Shown here: piece by piece, positions 63,957 through 64,000 of the stretch
Layout: every line of letters starts with the position of its first letter
How positions within the stretch are numbered: the first letter of the stretch is position 1
Origin: Candidatus Avedoeria danica
GTDB taxonomy: Bacteria; Chloroflexota; Anaerolineae; Epilineales; Epilineaceae
Assembly: GCA_016703025.1 (NCBI GenBank)
Contig: JADJCV010000004.1
Location: 868,001 to 932,000, forward strand
Direction: 5' to 3'
Length of the DNA: 64,000 bases
Position numbers and translations under genes: made by a program
The notes under the pieces: model-generated
Database searches by the model: none
Told to the model about the DNA's origin: nothing
What the model saw: only the letters and a program-made list of their open reading frames with translations

Positions 63957-64000
63957 TGGACGGCGGCTGCGCGATGTCCGTGCGCCCGGTTGCGCGGGGC

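Overview
The window is GC-rich bacterial chromosome apart from one lower-GC island. It reads as Chloroflexota (Anaerolineae/Ardenticatenia-like). This is inferred from the large extracytoplasmic proteins with Thr/Pro-rich linkers, β-propeller, NHL or FG-GAP repeats and a short C-terminal hydrophobic tail with an [I/V]xLP core, a style common in that phylum. No rRNA, tRNA or CRISPR array was found.

Layout. 1-8354: start of a secreted protein; a cyclic-nucleotide-binding MscS channel divergent from a class III cyclase/AAA/TPR regulator; a giant CSLREA/β-helix surface protein. 8588-9980: a 79-bp palindromic repeat, a zincin-like metalloprotease and folP. 9984-20669: a catabolic neighbourhood. 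Minus-strand CoA ligase, acyl-CoA dehydrogenase, RidA and enoyl-CoA hydratase resemble anthraniloyl-CoA-type aromatic clusters. Next to them lie a PrnB/tryptophan-dioxygenase-superfamily heme protein, kynurenine formamidase and kynureninase. Together they suggest tryptophan -> kynurenine -> anthranilate -> anthraniloyl-CoA, with the first enzyme a non-canonical dioxygenase. 20938-31591: YchF-like GTPase, secreted proteins, cytochrome c, uvrB, a NYN protein and miaB. 31697-38482: small lipoproteins, a rhodanese, uvrA with an octamer-repeat operator candidate, and a VOC protein. 38655-47360: bactofilin-like membrane protein, a frameshifted class A PBP, a dynamin-like GTPase divergent from a Thr/Pro-rich membrane protein (both apparently leaderless), a 28-residue HGV-repeat protein with a DUF2089 regulator, and pterin dehydratase. 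47571-51796: der, an HD phosphohydrolase and purF.

About 51.9-57.6 kb is a lower-GC island: transposase fragment, a frameshifted secreted protein, a small anchored protein, a secreted propeller-like protein and a tyrosine recombinase at its right edge. Core chromosome resumes with a channel-like membrane protein, a YCF48-type propeller with two frameshifts, rlmI-like methyltransferase and purA.

A 79-bp palindromic element recurs in four full copies plus a half copy, always in intergenic gaps. Its terminal CTAG supplies the stop codon of three genes. Several genes carry single-base frame disruptions. I cannot tell biological decay from assembly error without reads.
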